Source of the DNA: Treponema socranskii subsp. paredis ATCC 35535
GTDB taxonomy: Bacteria; Spirochaetota; Spirochaetia; Treponematales; Treponemataceae
Assembly (NCBI GenBank): GCA_000413015.1
Contig: KE332516.1
Span: forward strand, 505,846-569,845
DNA length: 64,000 bases
Direction of reading: 5' to 3'
Below the pieces are notes generated by a model. It worked only from the letters and a program-made list of their open reading frames with translations, did no database searches and was not told the DNA's origin. Position 1 is the first letter of the stretch. Every line of letters starts with the position of its first letter. The position numbers and the translations under genes were made by a program. This document shows positions 18,877-26,313 of the stretch, piece by piece.

Positions 18877-19197
18877 TTACACGGTCGCCGTCTTTTTTAC
18901 AAAAGGCAGTATTTCAAATGTCTTATTTTCCAGCATACTGATTAAACGACAGGCTGTACCGGTCGGATGATTCGTCCCTTTTTCCCACGATTCCACCGTT
19001 TTGTTTGAGACACCCATATACTGTGCGAACAAAACCTGCGTCATTCCAACCGAAGTTCTTATCCGTTTTATTTCAGCGTTATCATATTTTTTTACAGGTT
19101 GAATTTCATAAACCGTCTTACGACCTTTTAATTCACCGCGCTCAATGGCAACCGCTTCGTTCAAACCTGTCATTACATTATCAAAAAAATTACTCAT
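18877..19197 (-). CDS. HigA/NadS-like XRE antitoxin
   Basis: 106-residue DNA-binding antitoxin. The C-terminal helix-turn-helix reads IRTSVGMTQVLFAQYMGVSNKTVESWEKG, a classic XRE signature, preceded by a KTVYEIQPVKKYD linker. The start overlaps the toxin stop (ATGA) and has GGAGG 8 nt upstream, inside the toxin gene. Toxin-first order is typical of higBA-like pairs. It would neutralise the toxin and repress the promoter at 19560-19588. Confidence 0.88.
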   Translation of the reverse strand: MSNFFDNVMTGLNEAVAIERGELKGRKTVYEIQPVKKYDNAEIKRIRTSVGMTQVLFAQYMGVSNKTVESWEKGTNHPTGTACRLISMLENKTFEILPFVKKTATV

Positions 19198-19549
19198 GTT
19201 TTTTTCCTCCGATTCTTTGCAGCTTCCGCTTTCAAAATACCGATAATTTTTTTTACCGCATTTTTTTCTGCATCAGTCAGATTCGGCTTTTCATCTTTCG
19301 GAAACACTTGAATCAGATAATTTTTTTCAAAAGCTGCAAAATCGACATAACAGACTCTGACGCTTCCACTCTTGCCTTTACCCTTAAAAGCGAATCGGAT
19401 TTTTTCAAGCCGCCTGTTCCGACAATTGTATCTCCTGCGTCCGGATTTTTGATAAGAAATTGCTGCAATTCAGCCAAATTATCATCATTAAATCCGAGTG
19501 CAGACCATCTTTTCGTAAAAGACGGAGTTTCTATAAATTCTCTCTTCAT
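19194..19549 (-). pseudogene. HigB/RelE-family toxin gene with a frameshift in an A6 run
   Basis: Residues 1-50 read MKREFIETPSFTKRWSALG and on to TIVGTGGLKK in frame, then the frame is lost at a run of six A. Reading on after a -1 slip at AAA-AAA gives KIRFAFKGKGKSGSVRV, CYVDFAAFEKNYLIQVFPKD and a Lys-rich tail ending at a TGA that overlaps the antitoxin ATG. The joined product would be 118 residues, normal for RelE/HigB mRNA interferases. Unshifted, the protein stops at 78 residues with a nonsense tail. Possibilities are an inactivating 1-base deletion, a phase-variable tract, -1 programmed frameshifting or a sequencing error. Confidence 0.8.
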
Positions 19550-19559
19550 TTTGCTTTTG

Positions 19560-19588
19560 AATATACCCTATAAAATAGGGATTGTCAA
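19560..19588 (-). promoter_or_regulatory. higBA promoter with built-in operator
   Basis: Minus strand TTGACA (19583-19588), 17-nt spacer, TATATT (19560-19565): near consensus. The spacer contains the palindrome CCCTAT-aaa-ATAGGG (19566-19580, plus-strand reading), well placed for HigA repression. Confidence 0.8.
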
Positions 19589-19608
19589 TGTATTCCGAAT
19601 CTTTTATT

Positions 19609-19641
19609 ACATCGTCGCGCGGTAAAAAGCCGCTCGCTTCG
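19609..19641 (+). repeat. 33-bp direct repeat, right copy
   Basis: Exact copy of 18755-18787, immediately upstream of the higBA promoter region. Confidence 0.9.
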
Positions 19642-19690
19642 TTTCGCACATCGAATTTTAAAATATTATTTATACGGACGAAACGGTCGG

Positions 19691-19788
19691 AAGAATCCCG
19701 CCTTCCGCGGCTTGCTCACGCGCGGCCGCCTCACTCGCGGCGCTCGCTTCGGCGGCTGCCTTCGGCACCGCTCCACGCGGGCGTAGGC
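19691..19788 (-). repeat. Dispersed GC-rich intergenic repeat, family A copy 1
   Basis: About 100 bp running from ATCCCGCCTTCCGCG to CGCTCCACGCGGGCGTAGGC. Related copies at 21755-21860, 36588-36683 and 55083-55197. The 278-nt gap 19642-19919 holds this repeat and no gene. Confidence 0.65.
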
Positions 19789-19891
19789 TTTTTCCCTGAG
19801 GCTCGCACATCCTGTGCGCTTTCCGCTTCGCGCGGCAGCTCCGGTTCAAAACCTGGCATATCGACAATGTACCGTCGTCTGCTAAATAAAA

Positions 19892-19917
19892 AAGTCGTAC
19901 CTGCTATGGTACGACTT
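19892..19917 (-). terminator. Terminator of tRNA-Asn
   Basis: 10-bp stem AAGTCGTACC / GGTACGACTT, then T-run on the minus strand, directly after the tRNA 3' end. Confidence 0.85.
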
Positions 19918-19919
19918 TC

Positions 19920-19992
19920 CGCCCCCTGCAGGTTTTGAACCTGCGACACATGGATTAACAGTCCATTGCTCTACCAGCTGAGCTAAGGGAGC
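19920..19992 (-). tRNA. tRNA-Asn (anticodon GTT)
   Basis: 73-nt cloverleaf on the minus strand. Acceptor stem GCTCCCT/AGGGGGC (one T-G pair), D arm GCTC-AGCTGGTA-GAGC, anticodon stem ATGGA/TCCAT with loop CTGTTAA, T arm GCAGG-TTTTGAA-CCTGC, discriminator G. CCA is not encoded. It lies about 280 bp from the end of the higBA cassette. Confidence 0.95.
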
Positions 19993-20138
19993 ACGTTTTT
20001 TCAAACGTAAAAATAATAATAGTGAAAGCGTAAAAAAAAGTCAATATGCCGGTTATTTTTCCGTACGACCGCATTCTCACGCTCCCAAACGGCACGGCGC
20101 ACATAGACTCCGGCGGACATACGTTTTCCTTAATTACA

Positions 20139-20570
20139 TCATATATCGTCTTTTCTTCCCTCGCGGATCATTTCAGCCATCGCCAAAAAATCGTCGGCTT
20201 TTAAAAGGGCAAGCCCGCGCTCTTCGTCGCCCAAAACCACGAGCGCATCTCCCGCTTTTATGCCGAACACTTTGCGCGCTTTTACCGGGATCACGATCTG
20301 TCCCTTATCGCCGACGGTAACGGTTCCGAAAAGATGCTTTCCCTTCGGCGGAACGGCAAGCCCGAAATTCGATTGTGCCTCGTGGTTTGCAAGATCGTCG
20401 AGCGATACGTCCAAAGCTTCGGCAAGCAGTTTGCTCTTTTCCAAATCGGGAAGCGTATCGCCTGATTCCCATTTTGCAAGCGCTTGGCGCGTTACGCCGA
20501 CCTTTTCGGCGAGGGCTTCCTGCGTAAAGTTCCGCAATTTCCGCAGCTGAACGATATTGTCTTTAAGCAT
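20139..20570 (-). CDS. XRE-AbrB fusion transcriptional regulator
   Basis: 143 residues with two DNA-binding modules. Residues 1-60 are an XRE helix-turn-helix (LRNFTQEALAEKVGVTRQALAKWESG). Residues about 80-125 are a SpoVT/AbrB swapped-hairpin motif (GTVTVGDKGQIVIPVKARKVFGIKAGD), the type found in MazE-like proteins. The start overlaps the end of the acyltransferase gene by 8 nt, so it is translated from the same mRNA and may autoregulate it. Targets unknown. Confidence 0.85.
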   Translation of the reverse strand: MLKDNIVQLRKLRNFTQEALAEKVGVTRQALAKWESGDTLPDLEKSKLLAEALDVSLDDLANHEAQSNFGLAVPPKGKHLFGTVTVGDKGQIVIPVKARKVFGIKAGDALVVLGDEERGLALLKADDFLAMAEMIREGRKDDI

Positions 20571-21642
20571 ATTTCCTCTTTTTTATACCGAGCAGGCACC
20601 ACCTGACAAAGGGAATACGCACTACCGCTTCATAGAGCAAAAAAGCACCGGAAAAAGAAGCGAAAGCCGCAATCGCGTATGCCGGCACTGCGGAAATTTT
20701 TGCGTACCGTGCAAGGAGCAACGCCGTAAGCGTCAACGGAAAATAATGAAACACATATAAGCCGAAGCTCCGTTTTGTCATAAAGCGCGTAAAGGCCGTT
20801 TCGCAGTCATAACGGCGCTTCATCAGAGCCAAAAGCGCAAGCGAAGCAAGCCACGCGTAAGCGACCGCCGAAACGGAATTGACTGTCGGCATGACGGCAT
20901 ACTTATCACCGAAGTGCAGATACAGATACAGCGCTCCCGACAACAGCGCCGCAATACCGAGTACGATATCGATTTTAGCGAGTCGGTCGATAAGATTTTC
21001 ATGCGAAAATACAAAATAGCCCAAAAAGAAGGCAAAAGCGTAGATGCCGAAGCGGTACACCGTAACGACCGGCGTGTTTAAAATAAGCCCCGAAAAATAC
21101 AGCGGAACCCCCAAAAGCAAAAGTACGAAAACATTCGCTTTGCCGCACAATCCGTACAGTCCGCCTTTTTCAAATTTTCTTACGAGTGCAAGCAGCATCG
21201 AAAAAAGCCACAGCATTTGTATAAACCACAAAACGCCGGTTCCCGATGCGACCATGATCGCAAATACGGCGACGCGCGGCATCGTATCCGGAATCCCGTC
21301 AAATCCGCCGGCAAGGCTCATATTCAGCCGGCCCTGAAGCCAGCCGAAAAGGAGCAAGCCTATCGTCGACGGCACAAGCAGCTTCCGTGTCCTCGTGCGC
21401 ACAAAATCGCGGATCGAATGCGTTTCGAGATAACAGCGCGAACTTATTCCCGCAACGATAAAAAGCAAAATCATAAACCACGGATACAAAATATACAGCA
21501 AAGCATCCTGCACCTGCGTTTCGGAAAATGCGCCGATAAGACGGTACGGCGGCATAACCGCGTTGTAAATAAAAATCACGTGATACATAACGACCAAAGC
21601 GACCGTCAGCCATCTGATGTTATCCAAATAATGTTTTCTCAT
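20563..21642 (-). CDS. Acyltransferase family 3 membrane protein
   Basis: 359 residues, about ten membrane helices, of the OafA/YrhL acyltransferase-3 type. It opens with RKHYLDNIRWLTVALVVMYHV, where the conserved His sits in the first helix; the Arg-containing cytoplasmic loop FVRTRTRKLLVPS follows the third. Such enzymes add acetyl or other acyl groups to envelope glycans or lipids. The start at 21642 has AAAGGTG about 9 nt upstream; the longer in-frame reading lacks a signal. Co-transcribed with the XRE-AbrB regulator. Confidence 0.85.
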   Translation of the reverse strand: MRKHYLDNIRWLTVALVVMYHVIFIYNAVMPPYRLIGAFSETQVQDALLYILYPWFMILLFIVAGISSRCYLETHSIRDFVRTRTRKLLVPSTIGLLLFGWLQGRLNMSLAGGFDGIPDTMPRVAVFAIMVASGTGVLWFIQMLWLFSMLLALVRKFEKGGLYGLCGKANVFVLLLLGVPLYFSGLILNTPVVTVYRFGIYAFAFFLGYFVFSHENLIDRLAKIDIVLGIAALLSGALYLYLHFGDKYAVMPTVNSVSAVAYAWLASLALLALMKRRYDCETAFTRFMTKRSFGLYVFHYFPLTLTALLLARYAKISAVPAYAIAAFASFSGAFLLYEAVVRIPFVRWCLLGIKKRKYA

Positions 21643-22481
21643 ACAATTCACACCTTTGCAATTATTGTTTACACAGTATAATCGCGGCACGCCGGCACGT
21701 CTATCAACAAAACTTAACCCCATACGATTATTTTGTCATCTTTCGTTGCGGACGGCACCGTTTTGCCATCCCGTCCTGCGCGGCCCGCTCACGCTCGGCC
21801 GCTCCGTTCGCTTCGCTCTCTCCGCGTCTGCCTTCGGCACCGCTCCGGCCGGGCGTATACCGTATGTGACCGCATACATCCTCGCTCCCCGTTCCCGACG
21901 GAAGGGCTGCTGCCGGAAGTTTCGACGTTCCTTAAAATTACATGGCAAGTAAAACTTCAGATTTAGGAGCCGTGCAATTGGTGCACGTAAGCGCACAGTT
22001 AATAAGCGATGTTTCGGCTTCGTCCGAAACTCGAAGTTAAATTGAACGGCGCAATTTCAGACGTTCAATTTAAACCTTTCTTTACATTACATGCCGTTTT
22101 CAGAACGCATGATTTTCTGTACCGTTATCGTGTCAGACGTCTCGGAACAAGGGAACCGAAAATGTATATGCAGAAAAAAGTGTCTAATGAAATAAGAGAG
22201 GCGGGACGCGAGGCAGCGGCAATGCCGCCGAGCCGCTCTGACCGATGGCAAGCGAACTTTTTTCAAAAAGTTCGCGCAGTCCGATTCCGATTACGGTCAG
22301 CCGCGGCACTTGCAACGAGCGCGAAGCGCGAAGTTCCCCGCGCAAACGGAAGGGCTGCTGCCGGAAGTTCCGCCGTTCTTTTACATTGCATAATATTTTT
22401 TACTGTCCGCATTTACGGAACCCTCGCTCTGCAAGCGCATTTACAAAAATCTCCATTCAAGTTATGATATACGCGGACGCT
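21643..22481. other. 839-nt intergenic region rich in repeats, no gene seen
   Basis: Holds a family-A repeat (21755-21860). Two direct copies of a family-B repeat share GAAGGGCTGCTGCCGGAAGT (from 21901 and 22350). An 11-bp inverted repeat TTAAATTGAAC / GTTCAATTTAA lies at 22037-22073, and an 11-bp stem GCGAACTTTTT / AAAAAGTTCGC at 22252-22275. No open frame here has a signal or family motif. Confidence 0.7.
21755..21860 (-). repeat. Dispersed GC-rich intergenic repeat, family A copy 2
   Basis: Shares GACGGCAC..TGCCATCCCG at one end with copy 3 and CGGCACCGCTCC..CGGGCGTA at the other with copy 1. Confidence 0.65.
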
Positions 22482-24026
22482 ATGGCAAAAGCAAAATCAT
22501 CCGGCGGAAATTTCATTCAAAAAATACTCGCATCCATTTTAGGCTCCGACGATCCCGAATACGAAAAAAAACGGCGGCTCAAAGCGATAGCAAAACGCCT
22601 TTCGAAATCGCACTATCATTTTTACAAACCGAACAGCGGCGAAATGCTTCCGCCTTTTCCCAAGCTCCTCTACGAAATCTACAAAGCCGTATCGCCCGCG
22701 CAGGTTTTATTTCAAAACATAAAAAACCCGAACGCCGTGAAAACGGCGGTTATCGAATACTTTCTTTCCGACACTCAGCGCAAAATCGAAGAAGAGCTGA
22801 CACAGGAATCTATCGCCGAAAAGAGCAAAACGATGCCGCTCCGTCAATTTTCCGCCTATGTGCAGCAGAGACTCGAAGCGTTTATCGACGGATTTACCGA
22901 CGAACGCACGGCCGTAATCGAACGGCGCTATAAAGAATTGCAGGCTTTTAGAGATTTTTGTTCTTACGATTATTATTTTACGTTGAAAAAATTCAACGCG
23001 TCTCTTACCGAACGCGATTTTTCCGTACCGCCGCAGTTTGAAAAAACCGACGGCAAATACATCGTCGACGATATCAAAGATTTTACGACGCTCATGTGGA
23101 ATATAACGGACAATATCGATTGGGCGCCGATGATAAAAATGCTCAAAGACATACGCGGAGTCGAACCCGTTCCGATCGGCGTGTGGAAAAAAATCGCGGC
23201 GAAAATGCAGCACATACAAGCGACGGGCGTATTCGATATGACGGTACAACTGATCACACAGGATCCCGACTATACGCCTTCGGTAAGTCCGATATCGGTA
23301 AACATCGTCGACCCCTTTATCAACAAATTCAAACTTGAAACGACGGCTGCCTTAAAAAAACTCGAATCGGCTGAGACAAACAGCAAAGTAAACGAGCTGC
23401 TCGTAAAGCTTTTCAATACGACATCCCTTTCATATTTGAAAAATTATACCGCCGAAAACGGTTCCCTGCTCGAAAAGAAAAAACTTGCCGGCTATCTCTA
23501 TTGCGACGCGCTCAATTACGTCAAAGGCTTTCTCATCGAGTTTGTTAAAAAAGACATACGCGAATACTGCGACCTCGTCCTCGTGCGCGGCGCGTGGGTA
23601 TCCACACCCGTGTCGATGCCCATGTCGAACGCATACAACGATCTGCTCTCCTCATCCGAAGCGATCACCTCTTTCGACGACGGGCTGGCCGACGACGGAG
23701 AAGTCGGCATAAAAATCAAAACGCTCCTGCCGCGCACACAGCATGCGCCCGATGCGGCGGCGATCATCAATCGGCTCGTCGGCGAATCGAACGCACAGGC
23801 AAAGACGTACATCGTAAAAGCGACGCGCAATCTCATCACTATCGGCAAAATGATAAAGTGGCTCATCGACGATGAAAAGAAAAAATCGCCGGAAGCGATT
23901 ACGAACTGGAAAGAAATCGAACGGGTTTCCGATAAACCGCCCTCTGAAATCGGAGCCGCCGTCTATCAAAAAATCTACGTGTTTGCGCTGCTCATGCAAA
24001 CCTGTATGGGAGGAGCGGCGCAGTAA
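22482..24026 (+). CDS. Large cytosolic protein of spirochaetes (DUF5312-like)
   Basis: 514 residues, alpha-helical, no signal or membrane segment. Starts MAKAKSSGGNFIQKILAS, then a basic helix (YEKKRRLKAIAKRLSKSHYHFYKP) and several long helices. It resembles treponemal proteins labelled DUF5312, from memory and not checked. Function unknown. Start 22482 is preferred over 22464 because a TATGAT box lies 13 nt before it; there is no clear Shine-Dalgarno. Convergent with metI. Confidence 0.75.
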   Translation: MAKAKSSGGNFIQKILASILGSDDPEYEKKRRLKAIAKRLSKSHYHFYKPNSGEMLPPFPKLLYEIYKAVSPAQVLFQNIKNPNAVKTAVIEYFLSDTQRKIEEELTQESIAEKSKTMPLRQFSAYVQQRLEAFIDGFTDERTAVIERRYKELQAFRDFCSYDYYFTLKKFNASLTERDFSVPPQFEKTDGKYIVDDIKDFTTLMWNITDNIDWAPMIKMLKDIRGVEPVPIGVWKKIAAKMQHIQATGVFDMTVQLITQDPDYTPSVSPISVNIVDPFINKFKLETTAALKKLESAETNSKVNELLVKLFNTTSLSYLKNYTAENGSLLEKKKLAGYLYCDALNYVKGFLIEFVKKDIREYCDLVLVRGAWVSTPVSMPMSNAYNDLLSSSEAITSFDDGLADDGEVGIKIKTLLPRTQHAPDAAAIINRLVGESNAQAKTYIVKATRNLITIGKMIKWLIDDEKKKSPEAITNWKEIERVSDKPPSEIGAAVYQKIYVFALLMQTCMGGAAQ

Positions 24027-24090
24027 AAGACGCTGTACGCACTCATTGCAAGCGCCGCGGGGAACTTCCCGCCCGCCGCAAGTGCGCAGC

Positions 24091-24107
24091 CGCTTTTTGC
24101 AAAAGCG
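24091..24107. terminator. Hairpin between convergent genes
   Basis: CGCTTTT-TGC-AAAAGCG followed by TTTT on the plus strand; a second small GC stem lies at 24056-24071. Confidence 0.5.
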
Positions 24108-24109
24108 TT

Positions 24110-24772
24110 TTACCGAGTTGCGGCCACTTTATGCGAAAGCGCCGTTCCGAGCATTTGAATCAATTCGACCATAAGCAAAATCACGATGACGGCGATCGCC
24201 ATGATTTCCGAGCGGAAGCGCTGATAGCCGTAACGGATCGCCAAATCTCCGAGTCCGCCGCCGCCGACAGCGCCCGCCATCGCCGAATAGCCGATCACGT
24301 TGATGACCGTCAGCGTCACGCCGTCGATAAGAGAAGGCAGCGCTTCGGGAATGAGCACTTTAAAGATGATCTGCATCGTCGTCGAACCCATCGCGCGGGC
24401 GGCCTGTACGACGCCTCGATCCACTTCTTTGAGCGCCGACTCGATAATGCGCGCAACGAAGGGAGCGGCCGCAATCGAAAGCGGAACTATCGTAGCCTTT
24501 GTTCCGATACTCGTTCCGACGAGAACGCGGGAAAGCGGAAAAAGCACGATCATCAAAATGATAAACGGAAACGAGCGGAGCGCGTTGACTATCCTTGTTA
24601 AAATCTGATACAGCGCCGGACGCGGACGGATCCCGGACTGCGGATCGCTCGTACACAAAAGGATGCCGAGCGGAAAACCGAGCAAAAGACTGAACAGCGT
24701 CGAAAAGACGACCATGACGGCAGTCTGCGCCGCAGCATCGCGCACGAGAATTATTATTTTATCGATATTCAT
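24110..24772 (-). CDS. metI: Methionine ABC transporter permease MetI
   Basis: 220 residues, five membrane helices. The ABC permease coupling motif is EALPSLIDGVTLTVINVIGYSAMAG, and GGGGLGDLAIRYGYQRF follows, typical of MetI. Imports D/L-methionine with MetN. Located 3 nt after the metN stop. No metQ binding-protein gene is adjacent. Confidence 0.92.
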   Translation of the reverse strand: MNIDKIIILVRDAAAQTAVMVVFSTLFSLLLGFPLGILLCTSDPQSGIRPRPALYQILTRIVNALRSFPFIILMIVLFPLSRVLVGTSIGTKATIVPLSIAAAPFVARIIESALKEVDRGVVQAARAMGSTTMQIIFKVLIPEALPSLIDGVTLTVINVIGYSAMAGAVGGGGLGDLAIRYGYQRFRSEIMAIAVIVILLMVELIQMLGTALSHKVAATR

Positions 24773-24775
24773 CCG

Positions 24776-25798
24776 TCATTCTCCTTCGACCGAAACGCCT
24801 TCGCTTTTCAAATACGCGATCGCTTTTGCGACTTCATCGGCGTCGCCTGCGATATCGGTTATAAGCGTGCCGACGCGGCTTTCCGAAAGTTTTTGTATGC
24901 CGCCCGCGCGTATGTTGAATTCGACGTTGAATTTTTGCGCCATACGGCTCAGCACCGGCTCGTCGGTGAGCGTGTCGATAAAGCGCAAAACATATTTGCC
25001 GCCGCGCTCCGACCAGCGCACGATGCCGCTTCCCCCTCCCGCTTCTTTCGTCGGCGTCAAGTTCAGCAAAAAATCCCTCGTCACATCGCTTTTCGGATGT
25101 AAAAAGATATCGTTTACCCTGCCCTCTTCGACGACGCTTCCTTTGTCGACGACCGCGACGAAACTGCACGCGTCGCGCACGACTTCCATCTGATGCGTAA
25201 TCATCACGACGGTAAGGTTCATTTGATTTTGTATTTTTCTTATTAAATTTAAAATCGATTCGGTCGTCTGCGGATCGAGCGCGCTCGTCGCTTCATCGCA
25301 AAAAAGGATATCCGGCTTTGCCGCAAGCGCACGCGCAATCGCAATGCGCTGCTTTTGTCCGCCGGAAAGCGTACTGATCGGAGCGTTTCGGCGGTCGGCC
25401 AAATCGACGATGGAAAGCATTTCCGTCACCCGCTCTTCAATTTCCGCTTTCGGCGTACCGCATATTTCAAGCGGGTACGCGACGTTTTGCCCCGCAGTGC
25501 GCGAACTGAATAAATTGAAATTTTGAAATATCATACCGATCCGCCGGCGCCGGGCAATGAGCGCGGACGGAGAAAGATCGTCCACGCGATTTCCGTCGTA
25601 AAACACTTCGCCCGAGTCGGGCTTTTCGAGCAGGCTTATCAAACGCACGAGCGTCGATTTTCCCGCACCGCTTTTTCCGATAATACCGAAAATCGTATTC
25701 GACGGAATCGAAAGGCTTATGCCGCGCACCGCATTTATTTCGGAACCGTGCGCGCCGCCTTCATAGGTTTTAACAAGATTTTTTAAGCGGATTTCCAT
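24776..25798 (-). CDS. metN: Methionine ABC transporter ATP-binding protein MetN
   Basis: 340-residue ATPase. Walker A GKSGAGKST, signature LSGGQKQRIAIARAL, Walker B ILFCDEATSALD, switch His in VVMITHQM. The C-terminal ~90 residues form the NIL regulatory domain that binds methionine for trans-inhibition. ATG at 25798 overlaps the thioesterase stop by one base (TGATG), so it is coupled to that gene. The pairing with MetI is clear. Confidence 0.93.
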   Translation of the reverse strand: MEIRLKNLVKTYEGGAHGSEINAVRGISLSIPSNTIFGIIGKSGAGKSTLVRLISLLEKPDSGEVFYDGNRVDDLSPSALIARRRRIGMIFQNFNLFSSRTAGQNVAYPLEICGTPKAEIEERVTEMLSIVDLADRRNAPISTLSGGQKQRIAIARALAAKPDILFCDEATSALDPQTTESILNLIRKIQNQMNLTVVMITHQMEVVRDACSFVAVVDKGSVVEEGRVNDIFLHPKSDVTRDFLLNLTPTKEAGGGSGIVRWSERGGKYVLRFIDTLTDEPVLSRMAQKFNVEFNIRAGGIQKLSESRVGTLITDIAGDADEVAKAIAYLKSEGVSVEGE

Positions 25799-26223
25799 CA
25801 ATGCGCCGCCTTTTGTTTTCGCGCGTCTCCGTCCGGGTACAATCCGTCGACCATGTATTTTTCGGGGATCTTCGCAGGCTTGCCGTCTTTAACGCTCGCC
25901 CACGTAACATCGGCTTCGACGCAGACGGTTCCGTCTTTTTTGCGCACGACTTGATGAAAGGTTCCCTGAATGACACCGAGCTTTACCGGTTCGACATCGA
26001 CGAACAATTCGTCGTCGAGAAAAGCCGACGCTTTATAATAGATGTCGATATGTGTGATATACAGATAATAACCGTCCGCGACGAGATTTTTATAATCGAA
26101 ATCGATTTGATGCAGGTATTCCATCCGCCCGTATTCGAGGAAGTTCAAATAAACCGCATTGTTTACGTGACCGTACGCATCGCATTCATAAGTGCGCACG
26201 ACAAGAGGTGCCGTATATTTCAT
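25798..26223 (-). CDS. Acyl-CoA thioesterase, 4HBT/YbgC-like hotdog fold
   Basis: 141 residues. The hotdog active-site stretch is RTYECDAYGHVNNAVYLNF, with Asp in the DxxGHVNN motif, followed by the long central helix FLEYGRMEYLHQ. Hydrolyses acyl-CoA thioesters; substrate unknown. First gene of an operon with metNI. A promoter with TATACT sits 6 nt before the ATG. Confidence 0.88.
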   Translation of the reverse strand: MKYTAPLVVRTYECDAYGHVNNAVYLNFLEYGRMEYLHQIDFDYKNLVADGYYLYITHIDIYYKASAFLDDELFVDVEPVKLGVIQGTFHQVVRKKDGTVCVEADVTWASVKDGKPAKIPEKYMVDGLYPDGDARKQKAAH

Positions 26224-26229
26224 GACGAC

Positions 26230-26258
26230 AGTATAAATAAAAACGACACGCGCGACAA
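26230..26258 (-). promoter_or_regulatory. Promoter of the thioesterase-metNI operon, leaderless geometry
   Basis: Minus strand TTGTCG (26253-26258), 17-nt spacer, TATACT (26230-26235), then 6 nt to the ATG. No S-box or other methionine-sensing leader can therefore exist on this mRNA. Confidence 0.6.
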
Positions 26259-26313
26259 CACATATAAATCGATAATGGCAATCGGCAATCAGGGCGTTAT
26301 TCGTCAGCCGCTG

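Noticed and set aside
19313..19549. 78-residue protein as a complete, separate toxin
   Set aside because: The last ~28 residues are out-of-frame sequence; the real family C-terminus continues in the adjacent frame to 19194.
19800..19860. tRNA-like fragment (CAGGTTTTGAACC) next to tRNA-Asn
   Set aside because: Only a T-arm-like stretch is present; no acceptor, D or anticodon stem can be folded. It belongs to the dispersed repeat.
26224..26313. SAM (S-box) or other riboswitch controlling metNI
   Set aside because: The promoter -10 lies 6 nt before the first ATG of the operon, leaving no leader.
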